The notes: generated by a model from the letters alone, not told the origin. Counted from the first letter of the stretch, positions 40,266-48,472 are shown. The stretch is 64,000 nucleotides of DNA from Rhodococcus sp. 06-235-1A (GCF_002258785.1 NZ_NOYI01000020.1:1-64000), one strand, 5' to 3'. Numbers and translations: made by a program.

Positions 40266-41204
40266 ATGAATACATCTGCGATTCACGTCCGCGGACTGCG
40301 AAAGTCTTTCGGCGACAAACGTGTACTCGACGGTGTCGACCTCGCCGTCGACGCCGGCACCGTTACTGCTCTGCTGGGATCCAACGGGGCAGGCAAGACC
40401 ACGACCGTCCATATTCTGTCCACTCTCGTTCGGCCGGAGGGTGGTTCGGCAACAGTCGCAGGCTGCGACGTCGTCGAAAATCCTGACGGCGTTCGTGCAG
40501 CAATCGGTCTCACCGGTCAGTTCTCGGCGGTCGACAACCTCCTGACGGGCGAGGAGAACCTGATGTTGATGGCCAGACTGCGTCATCTCGGCTCGCGATC
40601 CACACCGCGGGTGACGGAGTTGCTCGAGCAGTTCGATCTCGTCGAGGCCGGTCGAAAGCCGTTGTCCACGTACTCGGGTGGTATGCGACGCCGGCTCGAT
40701 CTCGCGATGAGTCTCGTCGCTCCACCACGCGTGATCTTTCTCGACGAGCCGACCACCGGTCTCGACCCACGAAGCCGACGCACCATGTGGGACATCGTCC
40801 GATCCCTCGTATCGGACGGCACCACAGTGCTGCTCACCACCCAATATCTCGACGAGGCAGACGAACTCGCAGATCGTGTCGCAGTACTCGACGGCGGCCG
40901 GATCGTCGCCGACGGTACCCCGGACGAGCTGAAGCGTCGCATACCTGGCGGCCACATCCGATTGTGCTTCGCCGATGTCGCAGCGTTCGACGACGCAACC
41001 CGCGCATTCGGTGATGCGGTGGTCGACGCTGACAGCCTTGCGCTGTCGGTACCCACGGATGGAAGCGTCCGAACACTGCAGGCGGTGTTGGATCGACTTG
41101 GCTCCGCCGGCGTTGAGGCCGACGACCTGAGTATCCATACCCCCGACCTCGATGACGTGTTCATGGCACTGACCGGGCGGACCGACAGCAAGGAAGCGTC
41201 ATGA
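40266..41204 (+). CDS. ABC transporter ATP-binding protein, DrrA (daunorubicin resistance) type
   Basis: The 312-residue ATPase has Walker A GSNGAGKTT, signature YSGGMRRRLDLAMSL and Walker B VIFLDEPTTGLDPRSR, with H-loop position QYLDEADELADR (Gln-Tyr replacing the usual His, as in DrrA-type ATPases). The C-terminal extension ends with the LDDVFMALTG element characteristic of the DrrA family. ATG 40266 follows AAGGACAGG. The stop overlaps the permease start (ATGA). Confidence 0.9.
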   Translation: MNTSAIHVRGLRKSFGDKRVLDGVDLAVDAGTVTALLGSNGAGKTTTVHILSTLVRPEGGSATVAGCDVVENPDGVRAAIGLTGQFSAVDNLLTGEENLMLMARLRHLGSRSTPRVTELLEQFDLVEAGRKPLSTYSGGMRRRLDLAMSLVAPPRVIFLDEPTTGLDPRSRRTMWDIVRSLVSDGTTVLLTTQYLDEADELADRVAVLDGGRIVADGTPDELKRRIPGGHIRLCFADVAAFDDATRAFGDAVVDADSLALSVPTDGSVRTLQAVLDRLGSAGVEADDLSIHTPDLDDVFMALTGRTDSKEAS

Positions 41205-42001
41205 CCACAACGATCACGTATACGGTCGGCGACTCGATCACGATGCTCCGCCGAAATCTGCTGCACATCGTGCGGTATCCGGGTCTGACGATGTTCGTCG
41301 TCGGAGCACCCGTGGTGTTTCTGATGTTGTTCGTCTTCGTGTTCGGGGGAACGCTCGGCGCAGGGCTTCCCGGTGTGGATTCCGGAGGTGGACGCACTGC
41401 GTATCTGCCGTATGTGATGCCTGGCATCCTCGCCATGACGATCGCCGGCACAGCCGGTGGGACGGCAACCACCGTCGCAATGGACATGACCGAAGGCATC
41501 ACCGCGAGGTTCCGAACGATGGCGATCTCGCGGGCTGCGGTTCTGGCCGGCCACGTTCTCGGCAATACGGTGCAGGCTGTTCTCGGAGTGGTGGTTGTGC
41601 TGGTAGTGGGAGTCGCTGTGGGCTTTCGCCCGAATGTAGTTTTGCTGCAATGGATCTTGGCCGGCTCGATGGTGGTGCTCATTGCGTTTGCAATCAGTTG
41701 GCTCGCGGTGGCGATGGGAATGGCGTCGAAGTCGGTGGAAACCGCGAGCAATCTGCCGATGCTGTTGCTGCTGTTACCTTTTCTGGGAAGCGGGTTCGTC
41801 CCGACCGACACGATGCCGTCGGGATTGCGATGGTTCGCCGACTATCAACCGTTCACGCCGTTCGTCGAAACCCTGCGCGGACTGTTGGCGGGGGAGCCGC
41901 TGGGCGCGAATCTGCCACTGGCACTTGCCTGGTGCGCAGTGATCACTCTGGCGGGGTACGTCTGGGCGATGGCGATCTACGAAAAGAAGTCGGTTCGCTG
42001 A
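41201..42001 (+). CDS. ABC-2 type permease, DrrB type
   Basis: The 266-residue six-helix ABC-2 membrane protein begins with a cytoplasmic TVGDSITMLRRNLLHIVRYPGLTMF, has an extracytoplasmic loop (GGTLGAGLPGVDSGGGRTAYLPYV), the conserved EGITARFRTMAISRAAVLAGHVLGN coupling helix, and the NLPMLLLLLPFLGSGFVP..PFTPFVETLRGLL signature. With the preceding ATPase it forms a lipid or drug exporter. Its end lies next to the first palindromic repeat locus. Confidence 0.9.
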   Translation: MTTTITYTVGDSITMLRRNLLHIVRYPGLTMFVVGAPVVFLMLFVFVFGGTLGAGLPGVDSGGGRTAYLPYVMPGILAMTIAGTAGGTATTVAMDMTEGITARFRTMAISRAAVLAGHVLGNTVQAVLGVVVVLVVGVAVGFRPNVVLLQWILAGSMVVLIAFAISWLAVAMGMASKSVETASNLPMLLLLLPFLGSGFVPTDTMPSGLRWFADYQPFTPFVETLRGLLAGEPLGANLPLALAWCAVITLAGYVWAMAIYEKKSVR

Positions 42002-42033
42002 GGTCTTCGGACATCGCAGGTTGGGCGTCGGTG

Positions 42034-42127
42034 GCACAAACGCGCGTGCATTCGGCAGGTGCGCGCGTTTCAGCTAGCGAACAGGTGACCAATTCGCGAG
42101 CGTCTCGCAAACGCGCGCGCGTTTGCG
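42034..42127. repeat. CGCG-rich palindromic repeat, locus 1
   Basis: Two elements lie between the convergent permease and MocR genes. AAACGCGCG (42038-42046) pairs with CGCGCGTTT (42062-42070). At 42106-42127 there is a perfect 22-bp palindrome, CGCAAACGCGC and its mirror image. The AAACGCGCG starts are 71 bp apart. Locus 2 at 43841-43933 has the same design, with 70 bp between starts. The alternating purine/pyrimidine core could adopt Z-DNA, and the hairpins could terminate both genes. Confidence 0.7.
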
Positions 42128-42175
42128 GGGGCGGGGGTAGACGCGAGACCGGGGAAGGCCCTGCGGCGTCGGGGC

Positions 42176-43639
42176 TCAGACCACCGCTGCGGGTCTGTTC
42201 GACGCGATCGATGGTGTCGGCGTACCCGCCGAACTCAGGCGAGCAAGGATCTCTACGGCTGAGGTGATGTCGGGCAGTGAACGGGTGAAGGGAATGCGCT
42301 GATGATCGTCGAAGGCGTATCCCGTTCCGAATCGCAATCCGGGTGCCAGCAGTAAACCGTGCGAATGGGCTTCGGCGACGAGTGCACTCGATCGGGTGCC
42401 GTCGGGAAGGGAACACCACAATGCCAGGCCTCCGTCCGGAACGCGAAAGCGCCAATCAGGCAATCGATCTCGTATCAGCGCGACGGTGTGATCGCGTGCG
42501 ATTCTCGACGTGTTTGCGCGCACCCGACGCACCTCGTCGTATCGGCCCAGCAACTCCGTCGCGGCCAACTGATCGATGACGGACACCGAAAGTTGGCGTC
42601 GCGCATAGGTTGCGGCGATTCTCGCCAACAGACCTGCCTCGGCTCGAACCCAGCCGACTCGCAGCCCTCCCCACACGGTCTTGCTCGTCGAACCGATCGT
42701 CACCGTCGCAACGTCCGGGGTTGCCGCGCCGAAGGGTTCGACGTCGGGCGACCCGTCGAGGCACAAGTCCGCTGCTACCTCGTCGACGATGGTCAGTACT
42801 GCATGGCGATGCATGGTGGCCGACAGTTGCCGGCGAGTGCGAAGGGGGAGTCGAGCACCGGATGGATTGGAGAAATCGGGCATGAAGTACGCCAGCGTGG
42901 GAGCGCTCTGCCGAGCGGCTCGGTCTGCCGATGTCACGAATTCGTCGGTGTCGTCCGGGTCGATGGCCACCGGGATGCATCGGCCGCCCAGTGAATGAAC
43001 GAGTTCGACGACACCCGGATACGTCGGGTGCTCGACCAATACTCGGGCACCGGGCTCGGTGAATGTCGCCAACACCGCGTGGATGGCATCGGTGGCACCG
43101 GAGGTGACGAGAATGTTGTCGGCAATGGTCGGTACTCCGCGCCCTCGGTAGTACGCGGCAACGGATTCGCGAAGCTCGAACAGACCTGACGGAGCATAGC
43201 CGCCTAAGGTGAAACGGTCTCGAATCTCTTCCGCCGCAACACCGTACGCATCGGACAGTAGGGGCGATGCAGAGGGGGAGGCGTTGACGAACTCCAAGTT
43301 TGCAGTCTCCCGATCGCCCGCAAGCGAACCCCATGACGGCAGCGAACGGGTAGACGAAACGTATGTGCCCGAACCGCGCTGGGCACTGATCCACCCGCCC
43401 TCGCGTAGATGCTTGTATGCCGACGCCACCGTGACCCGACTGACATCGAGACTGATCGACAGCGCCCGCTCGGCGGGCAACCGCGTCTGAGCCGACACCT
43501 CGCCGTTCTCGATCAACCGCCGCAACTCGTCGGCGATCTCGAGGTAGAGCGGACCGCCGGATCTGTTCCGCAGCGTCGACGGGCCGATCCGCGCTGCCAA
43601 CTCCGGGGCCGAGATCGCCGTTGCGTCGAAAGGATCCAT
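42176..43639 (-). CDS. MocR-type regulator (GntR winged helix fused to PLP aminotransferase fold)
   Basis: The 487-residue protein has an N-terminal GntR winged helix (GPLYLEIADELRRLIENGEVSAQTRLPAERALSISLDVSRVTVASAYKHLREGGWISAQRGSGTYV, about 30-95) and a fold-type I aminotransferase domain with PLP Lys in GSTSKTVWGGLRVGW, the YPGV and PDFSNPSG loops and DEVAAD. MocR proteins sense PLP or amino-acid derivatives; PdxR is the best known. It is divergent from a 41-codon membrane-protein gene across an 8-bp-arm inverted repeat. Confidence 0.9.
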   Translation of the reverse strand: MDPFDATAISAPELAARIGPSTLRNRSGGPLYLEIADELRRLIENGEVSAQTRLPAERALSISLDVSRVTVASAYKHLREGGWISAQRGSGTYVSSTRSLPSWGSLAGDRETANLEFVNASPSASPLLSDAYGVAAEEIRDRFTLGGYAPSGLFELRESVAAYYRGRGVPTIADNILVTSGATDAIHAVLATFTEPGARVLVEHPTYPGVVELVHSLGGRCIPVAIDPDDTDEFVTSADRAARQSAPTLAYFMPDFSNPSGARLPLRTRRQLSATMHRHAVLTIVDEVAADLCLDGSPDVEPFGAATPDVATVTIGSTSKTVWGGLRVGWVRAEAGLLARIAATYARRQLSVSVIDQLAATELLGRYDEVRRVRANTSRIARDHTVALIRDRLPDWRFRVPDGGLALWCSLPDGTRSSALVAEAHSHGLLLAPGLRFGTGYAFDDHQRIPFTRSLPDITSAVEILARLSSAGTPTPSIASNRPAAVV

Positions 43640-43658
43640 ACAGGCCACTCTTGCACAC

Positions 43659-43690
43659 TGGACTGCACTATTCACCACGAAAGCAGTCCA
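43659..43690. promoter_or_regulatory. Inverted repeat, probable MocR operator
   Basis: TGGACTGC (43659-43666) and GCAGTCCA (43683-43690) are perfect 8-bp arms with a 16-bp spacer in the divergent promoter region between mocR and the small gene at 43701. The -10 box CATTGT (43689-43694) overlaps the right arm. Confidence 0.6.
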
Positions 43691-43700
43691 TTGTTATCGC

Positions 43701-43826
43701 ATGATCGCAATTGGAGCTGTATTGGCCTTGTCGTTGGTCGGAGCGGGATGGACAGTGGTCGCGCTGCGCGACGGCGGGAGAAGTGCCCCCACTGGCCCAC
43801 CGCGTAGCCGTGTGGACGTCGACTGA
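43701..43826 (+). CDS. Predicted 41-aa membrane peptide
   Basis: The frame reads MIAIGAVLALSLVGAGWTVV then ALRDGGRSAPTG and a short polar tail: one membrane helix with a basic cytoplasmic end. It starts 6 nt after CATTGT, fitting a leaderless promoter that overlaps the MocR operator. It is too short to assign to a family. It could be the MocR target or a chance frame; the position favours a gene. Confidence 0.4.
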   Translation: MIAIGAVLALSLVGAGWTVVALRDGGRSAPTGPPRSRVDVD

Positions 43827-43840
43827 TCCGGCTGTGCGTC

Positions 43841-43933
43841 GGCAAACGCGCGCGCATTCGTCAGACGCGTGCGGTTTCGCCACCGATCCGGGCCTATTTT
43901 GCGCGCACCTGGCAAACGCGCGCGCGTTTGCCA
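43841..43933. repeat. CGCG-rich palindromic repeat, locus 2
   Basis: It has the same composite design as locus 1. An imperfect unit beginning GGCAAACGCGCGCGCATTCG (43841-43860) is followed by its degenerate mirror arm to 43881, then a perfect 24-bp palindrome at 43910-43933 (TGGCAAACGCGC and its mirror). It lies between the convergent 41-aa gene and the TetR gene of the alkane operon. Confidence 0.7.
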
Positions 43934-43942
43934 GAATCGGGG

Positions 43943-43976
43943 GGCGGCGGAGCAGCGGCGGCGGAGCAGCGGCGGA
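43943..43976. repeat. Short tandem repeat, 14-bp unit x 2.4
   Basis: GGCGGCGGAGCAGC is repeated exactly at 43943-43956 and 43957-43970, with a partial third copy to 43976, immediately after palindromic repeat locus 2 and before the end of the TetR gene. Confidence 0.6.
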
Positions 43977-44012
43977 GGGAGTACGGGCCAGGGCGAACTG
44001 TGGACGTCGAGG

Positions 44013-44633
44013 TCAGCTGTCGGCGGTGATGGAGTCGATGAACGGCGTGAGTAGCAGCGCCAGATCATCGGCTGCTGCGGTGATGTCATCGGGCGGCTCT
44101 GGAATGTAGCTCAGGGCCAGGCGCACGATGGCCTTGCTGACGACGTCGGCCTGTCGTGGGCTAGCGCCCACCCACCCGCGCTGAAATGTCTCCGCCAGAC
44201 GCTCACCCGCGCGGTCGATGAGTACTTCGCTGTCGGTGGTGATCAGACGCAGAAGATCCTCCGGTGCGTCGCCACCGTGCAGTGATCGCACGAGGGGATC
44301 GAGAGCGCTGAGCTCGAAGAACGACGAGAAGCCCTGGCGCAGAGCGGCCGATGCGTCGTTCTCGTGTTGATACAGCGCCGTTTCGCACATGGCGACGAAG
44401 AGGTCCGTCAATCTGATGGCGTACCCCTGGGCGACGCCGCGCCGTGAACCGAACTCGTTGTACAGGCTCTGTCTGCTCAGCCCTGCCGCCTTGGCGATGT
44501 GGCTCATCGTGACGTTGCGCCAGTTGCGCTCGTGCAACAACTCGCGCAACGCATCGAGTGCGGTATCGCGGGCAAGGGTGGACGCGGCTTCACGGTATCG
44601 ACCGGGGGTCGATGTCTGTTCGGCTGCGGGCAT
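44013..44633 (-). CDS. alkX: TetR regulator of the alkane hydroxylase operon (AlkX/AlkU-like)
   Basis: The 206-residue protein has a TetR helix-turn-helix (ALDALRELLHERNWRNVTMSHIAKAAGLSRQSLYNEFGSRRGVAQGYAIRLTDLF) and a C-terminal domain typical of the regulator encoded at the end of rhodococcal alkB operons. In Rhodococcus and Dietzia, AlkX is reported to repress alkB and to be relieved by fatty acids. ATG 44633 is used; ATG 44660, overlapping the reductase gene, is possible. Its probable operator is the palindrome at 47471-47498. Confidence 0.85.
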   Translation of the reverse strand: MPAAEQTSTPGRYREAASTLARDTALDALRELLHERNWRNVTMSHIAKAAGLSRQSLYNEFGSRRGVAQGYAIRLTDLFVAMCETALYQHENDASAALRQGFSSFFELSALDPLVRSLHGGDAPEDLLRLITTDSEVLIDRAGERLAETFQRGWVGASPRQADVVSKAIVRLALSYIPEPPDDITAAADDLALLLTPFIDSITADS

Positions 44634-44643
44634 GAACACGACT

Positions 44644-45855
44644 CTATCGAACGACCGCATGCGGCTGATCCAGCCAATCTTCTCCGAGGAGTTCCCGGTC
44701 TACGCGGTCTCCGTGCGCGATGAGGGATCTGATCTGTCGGATGTCCTTGGGGTAGCCCACACCGATCGCCCCGACGAGGGTGTCGCCGCGCAGCGCACAG
44801 GCGGTGAAGCGGCGGTCCTCGATGGAGCCGCGAACCACGACGTACTCGTCGTCGACACCGGTCCACCCCGCGAACTGCAGGTTGACGCCGTGCTGAGTGG
44901 ACCAGCCCCACGGCACATCGAGACTGCCGACATCGAGACCGAGAATGGACCGTGCGGCCCGAGTGGCCTGATCGACGGCACCGTTCCAGTGCTCACTCCG
45001 ATAGGTGCCGCCGAGGATCGTGTTGGGCACTTCGGCGACGTCTCCCGCGGCGTAGACGGTCGGTGTCGAGGTGCGCATCCCCGCGTCGACCAGAATGCCG
45101 GAGCCGATCTCGAGACCGAGTTGCGCGGCGAGCTCGGTGTTGGGGACCGCGCCGACGGATACCAGAACGGTGCCGGCGGACCATGAGCGGCCGTCCGCAG
45201 AGGTGACCACCAGGATTTCGCCGCGCTCCTCGAGGGTCGTCACGATGACGTCGGTGTGCATCTCGATGCCGTTGTCCGCATGCAGGTCTCGATACATCTG
45301 CGATATCGCGGCAGGTGCGATCCGGTTCAGCGGAGCCGATGCTGCCTCGAGCACTGTCACCTCGGCACCGAGCGATCGGGCTGCTGCCGCCGCCTCGCAC
45401 CCGATCAAGCCGCCGCCGATCACCAACAGTGATCCGGTGCGCTCGATGTCGGCATGCAGCGGTGCGACATCGGCGACGGTGCGGAGAGTGAACACGTGAG
45501 CCGAGCTCGGCAGGTCGAGTTGCCGTGCCCGCGAACCGGTTGCGAGCAGCAACGCGTCGTACGGAACCGGGTCGCCCTCGTCGAGCTGCACGGCCGAGTC
45601 GGTGACGGCGACAGCCGTGACGCCCGCGCGGACGTCCACGCCGTCGATGGGTGCACCCAACCGGACCTGATCGACCGACTTGGTGCCCAGCAGCAGCTCC
45701 TTGGAGACCGCAGGACGACGGTAGGTGGCCTCCTGCTCACTTCCGATCTGCGTGATGGAACCCGTGAAGCCCTCGGCGCGTAGCACTTTGGCGGCGGTGT
45801 ACCCGGTGGCGCCGGTGCCGACGATCACGATGTTCTCGGGTTGCCCAGTATTCAC
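44644..45855 (-). CDS. Rubredoxin reductase (NAD(P)H-dependent, FAD)
   Basis: The 403-residue flavoprotein transfers electrons from NAD(P)H to rubredoxin for AlkB. It has an FAD motif [21 protein letters not shown], an NAD motif [29 protein letters not shown], and a C-terminal FAD motif [13 protein letters not shown], as in BphA4/AlkT-like ferredoxin and rubredoxin reductases. GTG 45855 overlaps the stop of the second rubredoxin gene (GTGA). It is followed 10 bp later by the TetR gene. Confidence 0.9.
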   Translation of the reverse strand: MNTGQPENIVIVGTGATGYTAAKVLRAEGFTGSITQIGSEQEATYRRPAVSKELLLGTKSVDQVRLGAPIDGVDVRAGVTAVAVTDSAVQLDEGDPVPYDALLLATGSRARQLDLPSSAHVFTLRTVADVAPLHADIERTGSLLVIGGGLIGCEAAAAARSLGAEVTVLEAASAPLNRIAPAAISQMYRDLHADNGIEMHTDVIVTTLEERGEILVVTSADGRSWSAGTVLVSVGAVPNTELAAQLGLEIGSGILVDAGMRTSTPTVYAAGDVAEVPNTILGGTYRSEHWNGAVDQATRAARSILGLDVGSLDVPWGWSTQHGVNLQFAGWTGVDDEYVVVRGSIEDRRFTACALRGDTLVGAIGVGYPKDIRQIRSLIAHGDRVDRELLGEDWLDQPHAVVR

Positions 45856-46025
45856 CCGCGTTCGACCTCGACCATCTCGAAATCGGCCTTGGCAGCGCCG
45901 CAATCGGGGCACGACCAGTCGTCGGGAATATCGTCCCAGCGTGTGCCGGGCTCGATTCCGTCCTCGGGCCAGCCCAGTTCCTCGTCGTACTCGAAACCGC
46001 ACTGAACGCAGCGGTAGAGCTTCAT
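45852..46025 (-). CDS. rubB: Rubredoxin (second of two)
   Basis: The 57-residue iron protein has Cys6-x2-Cys9 and Cys39-x2-Cys42 ([20 protein letters not shown] and [14 protein letters not shown]) binding one Fe. AlkG2-type rubredoxins of this kind pass electrons to the alkane hydroxylase. AGGAG lies 6 nt upstream of the ATG, inside the rubA end, and the ATG overlaps the rubA stop. Operon order is alkB-rubA-rubB-reductase-TetR. Confidence 0.93.
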   Translation of the reverse strand: MKLYRCVQCGFEYDEELGWPEDGIEPGTRWDDIPDDWSCPDCGAAKADFEMVEVERG

Positions 46026-46186
46026 GCCTTACTCCTGAAGTCGATTTTCTCGCGGACACCGCAGTCGGGACACGGCCAATCGTCCGGTACGTCGGCCCAT
46101 GCGGTGCCGGCCGGGAAGCCCTCGCGCGGAGCGCCGTTGGCCTCGTCGTACACGAACTCGCACACCGGGCACTCGAAGGCAGCCAT
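46022..46186 (-). CDS. rubA: Rubredoxin (first of two)
   Basis: The 54-residue protein has Cys6-x2-Cys9 ([15 protein letters not shown]) and Cys39-x2-Cys42 ([14 protein letters not shown]). It lacks the Arg insertion of AlkG1-type rubredoxins, but its role in electron transfer cannot be decided from sequence alone; in related operons only one of the two rubredoxins complements alkane oxidation. Its ATG shares one base with the alkB stop (TGATG) and its stop overlaps rubB (ATGA). Confidence 0.92.
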   Translation of the reverse strand: MAAFECPVCEFVYDEANGAPREGFPAGTAWADVPDDWPCPDCGVREKIDFRSKA

Positions 46187-47409
46187 CACTTGGCTCCGTG
46201 CGCGGCGAGGATCTTCTCCCGCTTGGACGGCGCGATGTTGACCTTCGTGATGTCACCGTCGTAGTGATCGAGAACGCGGTGGTCCATCACCTTGCGCCAC
46301 ACGGGCGGGAAGTACGCCAGCGAGATCATGCTCGCGTACCCGCTCGGCAAGTTGGGCGCTCCATCCATGCTGCGCAGGGTCTGGTAGCGGCGGGTGGGAT
46401 TGGCGTGGTGATCGCTGTGCCGCTGAAGGTGATACAGGAAGATGTCGGTGACGATGTGATCGGAGTTCCAGCTGTGCTCGGGGGTGCATCGCTCGTAGCG
46501 GCCGTTGTCCTTCTTCTGGCGCTGCAGGCCGTAGTGCTCGAGGTAGTTGACCGTCTCGAGCAGTGAGAATCCGTAGATTGCCTGAATGACCAAGAACGGC
46601 AACACGATCGGACCGAATACCGCGATCAGTACCGCGTACAGAACCACCGACATCAGCCACGCGTTGAGTACGTCGTTCTCGAGGCTCCAGGTGCGCTTGC
46701 CCAGTCGTTCCATGCGAGTCTTCTCGAGTTCCCAGGACGACTTCAGGCTGCCCCACACGCTTCGTGGCAAGAATGCCCAGAACGACTCGCCGAACTTCGA
46801 GCTCGCCGGATCCTCGGGAGTGGCGACCCGAACATGGTGGCCGCGATTGTGTTCGATGTAGAAGTGGCCGTAGAACGTCTGCGCCAGTGTGATTTTCGAC
46901 AACCAGCGCTCGAGGCTGTCCTTCTTGTGGCCGAGCTCGTGGGCGGTGTTGATACCGACGCCGCCCATCACGCCGATGCTGATTGCCAGACCGATCTTCG
47001 AGATCAGTCCCAGACCCCCGTCGATTCCGAGCCAGGACAGGTTGTCGGCCGACCAGAGATAGCAGGCGAACACAAGGCTGGCGAGCTGAAACGGAATGTA
47101 GGCGTAGGTGCAGTACCGGTAGTACTTGTCTTCCTCCAGCGCTTTCATCACCTCGTCGGGCGGGTTGTCACCGTCGGGGCCGAAGAAGCGGTCGAGGATT
47201 GGGAGCAATCCGTAGACGAGCAGCGCACCGATCCACCACCAGACCGGGGACACCGAGTTCCAGCCGAGCTGGTTGAAGGCCCAGACCAGGCCGGTGGCCA
47301 TGAACACCGCCGTGGGCGGGATCAATCCCATCAGCCAGAGGTATCGCTTTCGGTCGTGCCACTCGGCAACCGGTGCCAGCGCATGGTTGTCGACGTTCGA
47401 TGCGGTCAT
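46186..47409 (-). CDS. alkB: Alkane 1-monooxygenase
   Basis: The 407-residue integral membrane diiron hydroxylase oxidises medium-chain n-alkanes to 1-alkanols. All histidine boxes are present: HELGHK (157-162), EHNRGHH (186-192), the alkane-specific NYLEHYGL (288-295) and HSDHHANPTRRYQ (331-343). The hydrophobic N-terminal half gives six helices. ATG 47409 has GAGGAG 7 nt upstream. It is the first gene of a fully overlapping operon that supplies its own electron chain. Confidence 0.95.
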   Translation of the reverse strand: MTASNVDNHALAPVAEWHDRKRYLWLMGLIPPTAVFMATGLVWAFNQLGWNSVSPVWWWIGALLVYGLLPILDRFFGPDGDNPPDEVMKALEEDKYYRYCTYAYIPFQLASLVFACYLWSADNLSWLGIDGGLGLISKIGLAISIGVMGGVGINTAHELGHKKDSLERWLSKITLAQTFYGHFYIEHNRGHHVRVATPEDPASSKFGESFWAFLPRSVWGSLKSSWELEKTRMERLGKRTWSLENDVLNAWLMSVVLYAVLIAVFGPIVLPFLVIQAIYGFSLLETVNYLEHYGLQRQKKDNGRYERCTPEHSWNSDHIVTDIFLYHLQRHSDHHANPTRRYQTLRSMDGAPNLPSGYASMISLAYFPPVWRKVMDHRVLDHYDGDITKVNIAPSKREKILAAHGAK

Positions 47410-47470
47410 CGTCACTCCTCGTGTAAGGCCGATCACTATGAAATGGACAATACACCGGATTTGTCATCCT

Positions 47471-47498
47471 GTTGTACAAATTCTAAAATTTGTACAAC
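47471..47498. promoter_or_regulatory. Long palindrome upstream of alkB, probable AlkX operator
   Basis: GTTGTACAAATT (47471-47482) and AATTTGTACAAC (47487-47498) are perfect 12-bp arms around CTAA, 62 bp upstream of the alkB start. The operon encodes one TetR regulator, which is the natural candidate ligand. The rest of the 307-bp interval to 47716 holds only the codon-biased frame described with the next gene. Confidence 0.7.
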
Positions 47499-47715
47499 AT
47501 CCCGACTCTCCATTGCGGCAGTCGAGTCGCGGTGGAAGCTGGTGTGTGGCGACGCGGCCTCGCGACCGAGGGTGGTGGCCGAGGTTGCCGCAGCAGCGGA
47601 TGCCGCCGCTGCCTGCGCGATTCGTCGTGCCGAACTCCCTGTGAGCTGTTGGATTCGCCGATCTGCACCGAATGTCGGGGAGTTATTCGGTGGAATTGCA
47701 GGAAGCTGGCAGTAC

Positions 47716-48132
47716 ATGACCACACGTCGTCAAGACGCGTGCATCGATATTTCGTCGACGATGACCGTTCAGGATCTCGCCCGAATGGTCGTCGACGCCG
47801 CCGAACGTAGCGTCGGTGGATGGGGTATCGAGTATCTCGGTCCGGACGGCACTCGCCTCTGGTTCGGAGTGCACCGTCGTGGTTTGGGGAGGAAGCGCGA
47901 GACGGTGATGCGGTTCCTGGTCATCGCGGATACGAGACTCGATGGTGCACAGGCGCGTTCACAGATCGAGCAGTACGTTCGCAACCCGGCATCGGGAACG
48001 GTGACGCCCATCGGCCCGCGACAACTGCGCGGGTACCCGGCATATCTGGAATACCTGCGCGCGCTGCGGACGGCGGTACTCGCCGCGGACCCGGGGGCGC
48101 GGGTGACGATCGTGCCCGAAGTGCGGCCGTGA
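47716..48132 (+). CDS. Hypothetical protein, 138 aa or longer
   Basis: The family is not recognised. From ATG 47716 the protein reads MTTRRQDACIDISSTMTVQD then LARMVVDAAERSVGGWGIEYLG, an alpha/beta domain ending in a helical tail. The same frame stays open upstream with coding-like codons back to about 47521 (AAAADAAAACAIRRAELPVS and more), and GTG codons at 47542, 47572 and 47575 could start a protein up to 196 aa. It is divergent from alkB. Confidence 0.5.
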   Translation: MTTRRQDACIDISSTMTVQDLARMVVDAAERSVGGWGIEYLGPDGTRLWFGVHRRGLGRKRETVMRFLVIADTRLDGAQARSQIEQYVRNPASGTVTPIGPRQLRGYPAYLEYLRALRTAVLAADPGARVTIVPEVRP

Positions 48133-48156
48133 GTCAGCGGTAACGAAGGTCCGAGG

Positions 48157-48291
48157 TCAGAGGCGACCTTCATGGATTGCAAGGATGACCAGAGCGACCA
48201 TAGTAATCGTGAGGATTACCAAGAGCGCCACGTGAACAGGATGTGTCGAGCCTGGCGGTCGAACCCCGTTCGGACCCCTCATCTGGAGCAT
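48157..48291 (-). CDS. Predicted 44-aa single-helix membrane peptide
   Basis: The frame begins MLQMRGPNGVRPPGSTHP and continues with a hydrophobic helix HVALLVILTITMVALVILAI ending HEGRL. The ATG at 48291 is 7 nt after TACAGT (48299-48304, minus strand), fitting a leaderless promoter. The family is not recognised. Confidence 0.4.
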   Translation of the reverse strand: MLQMRGPNGVRPPGSTHPVHVALLVILTITMVALVILAIHEGRL

Positions 48292-48472
48292 GTCACAGAC
48301 TGTAGGCCACCTCCGCTGATTGTGCACAGTATGAGTGGTACAAAACCGCTGAGCTTGCTGGATTCGCACACATGTTCGATTCGGCGTAGAGTTGCGCTCG
48401 GCGGGGCTGGGAGGGAAGCCCGGCTCCGCCGCCCAATCTGTGCACAGCTTCAGCGAAGTGGACGGTGATCCG

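Noticed and set aside
42000..44010. CRISPR array suspected from repeated CGCG motifs
   Set aside because: Only two loci are present with no regular repeat-spacer pattern and no cas genes nearby; they are palindromic extragenic repeats.
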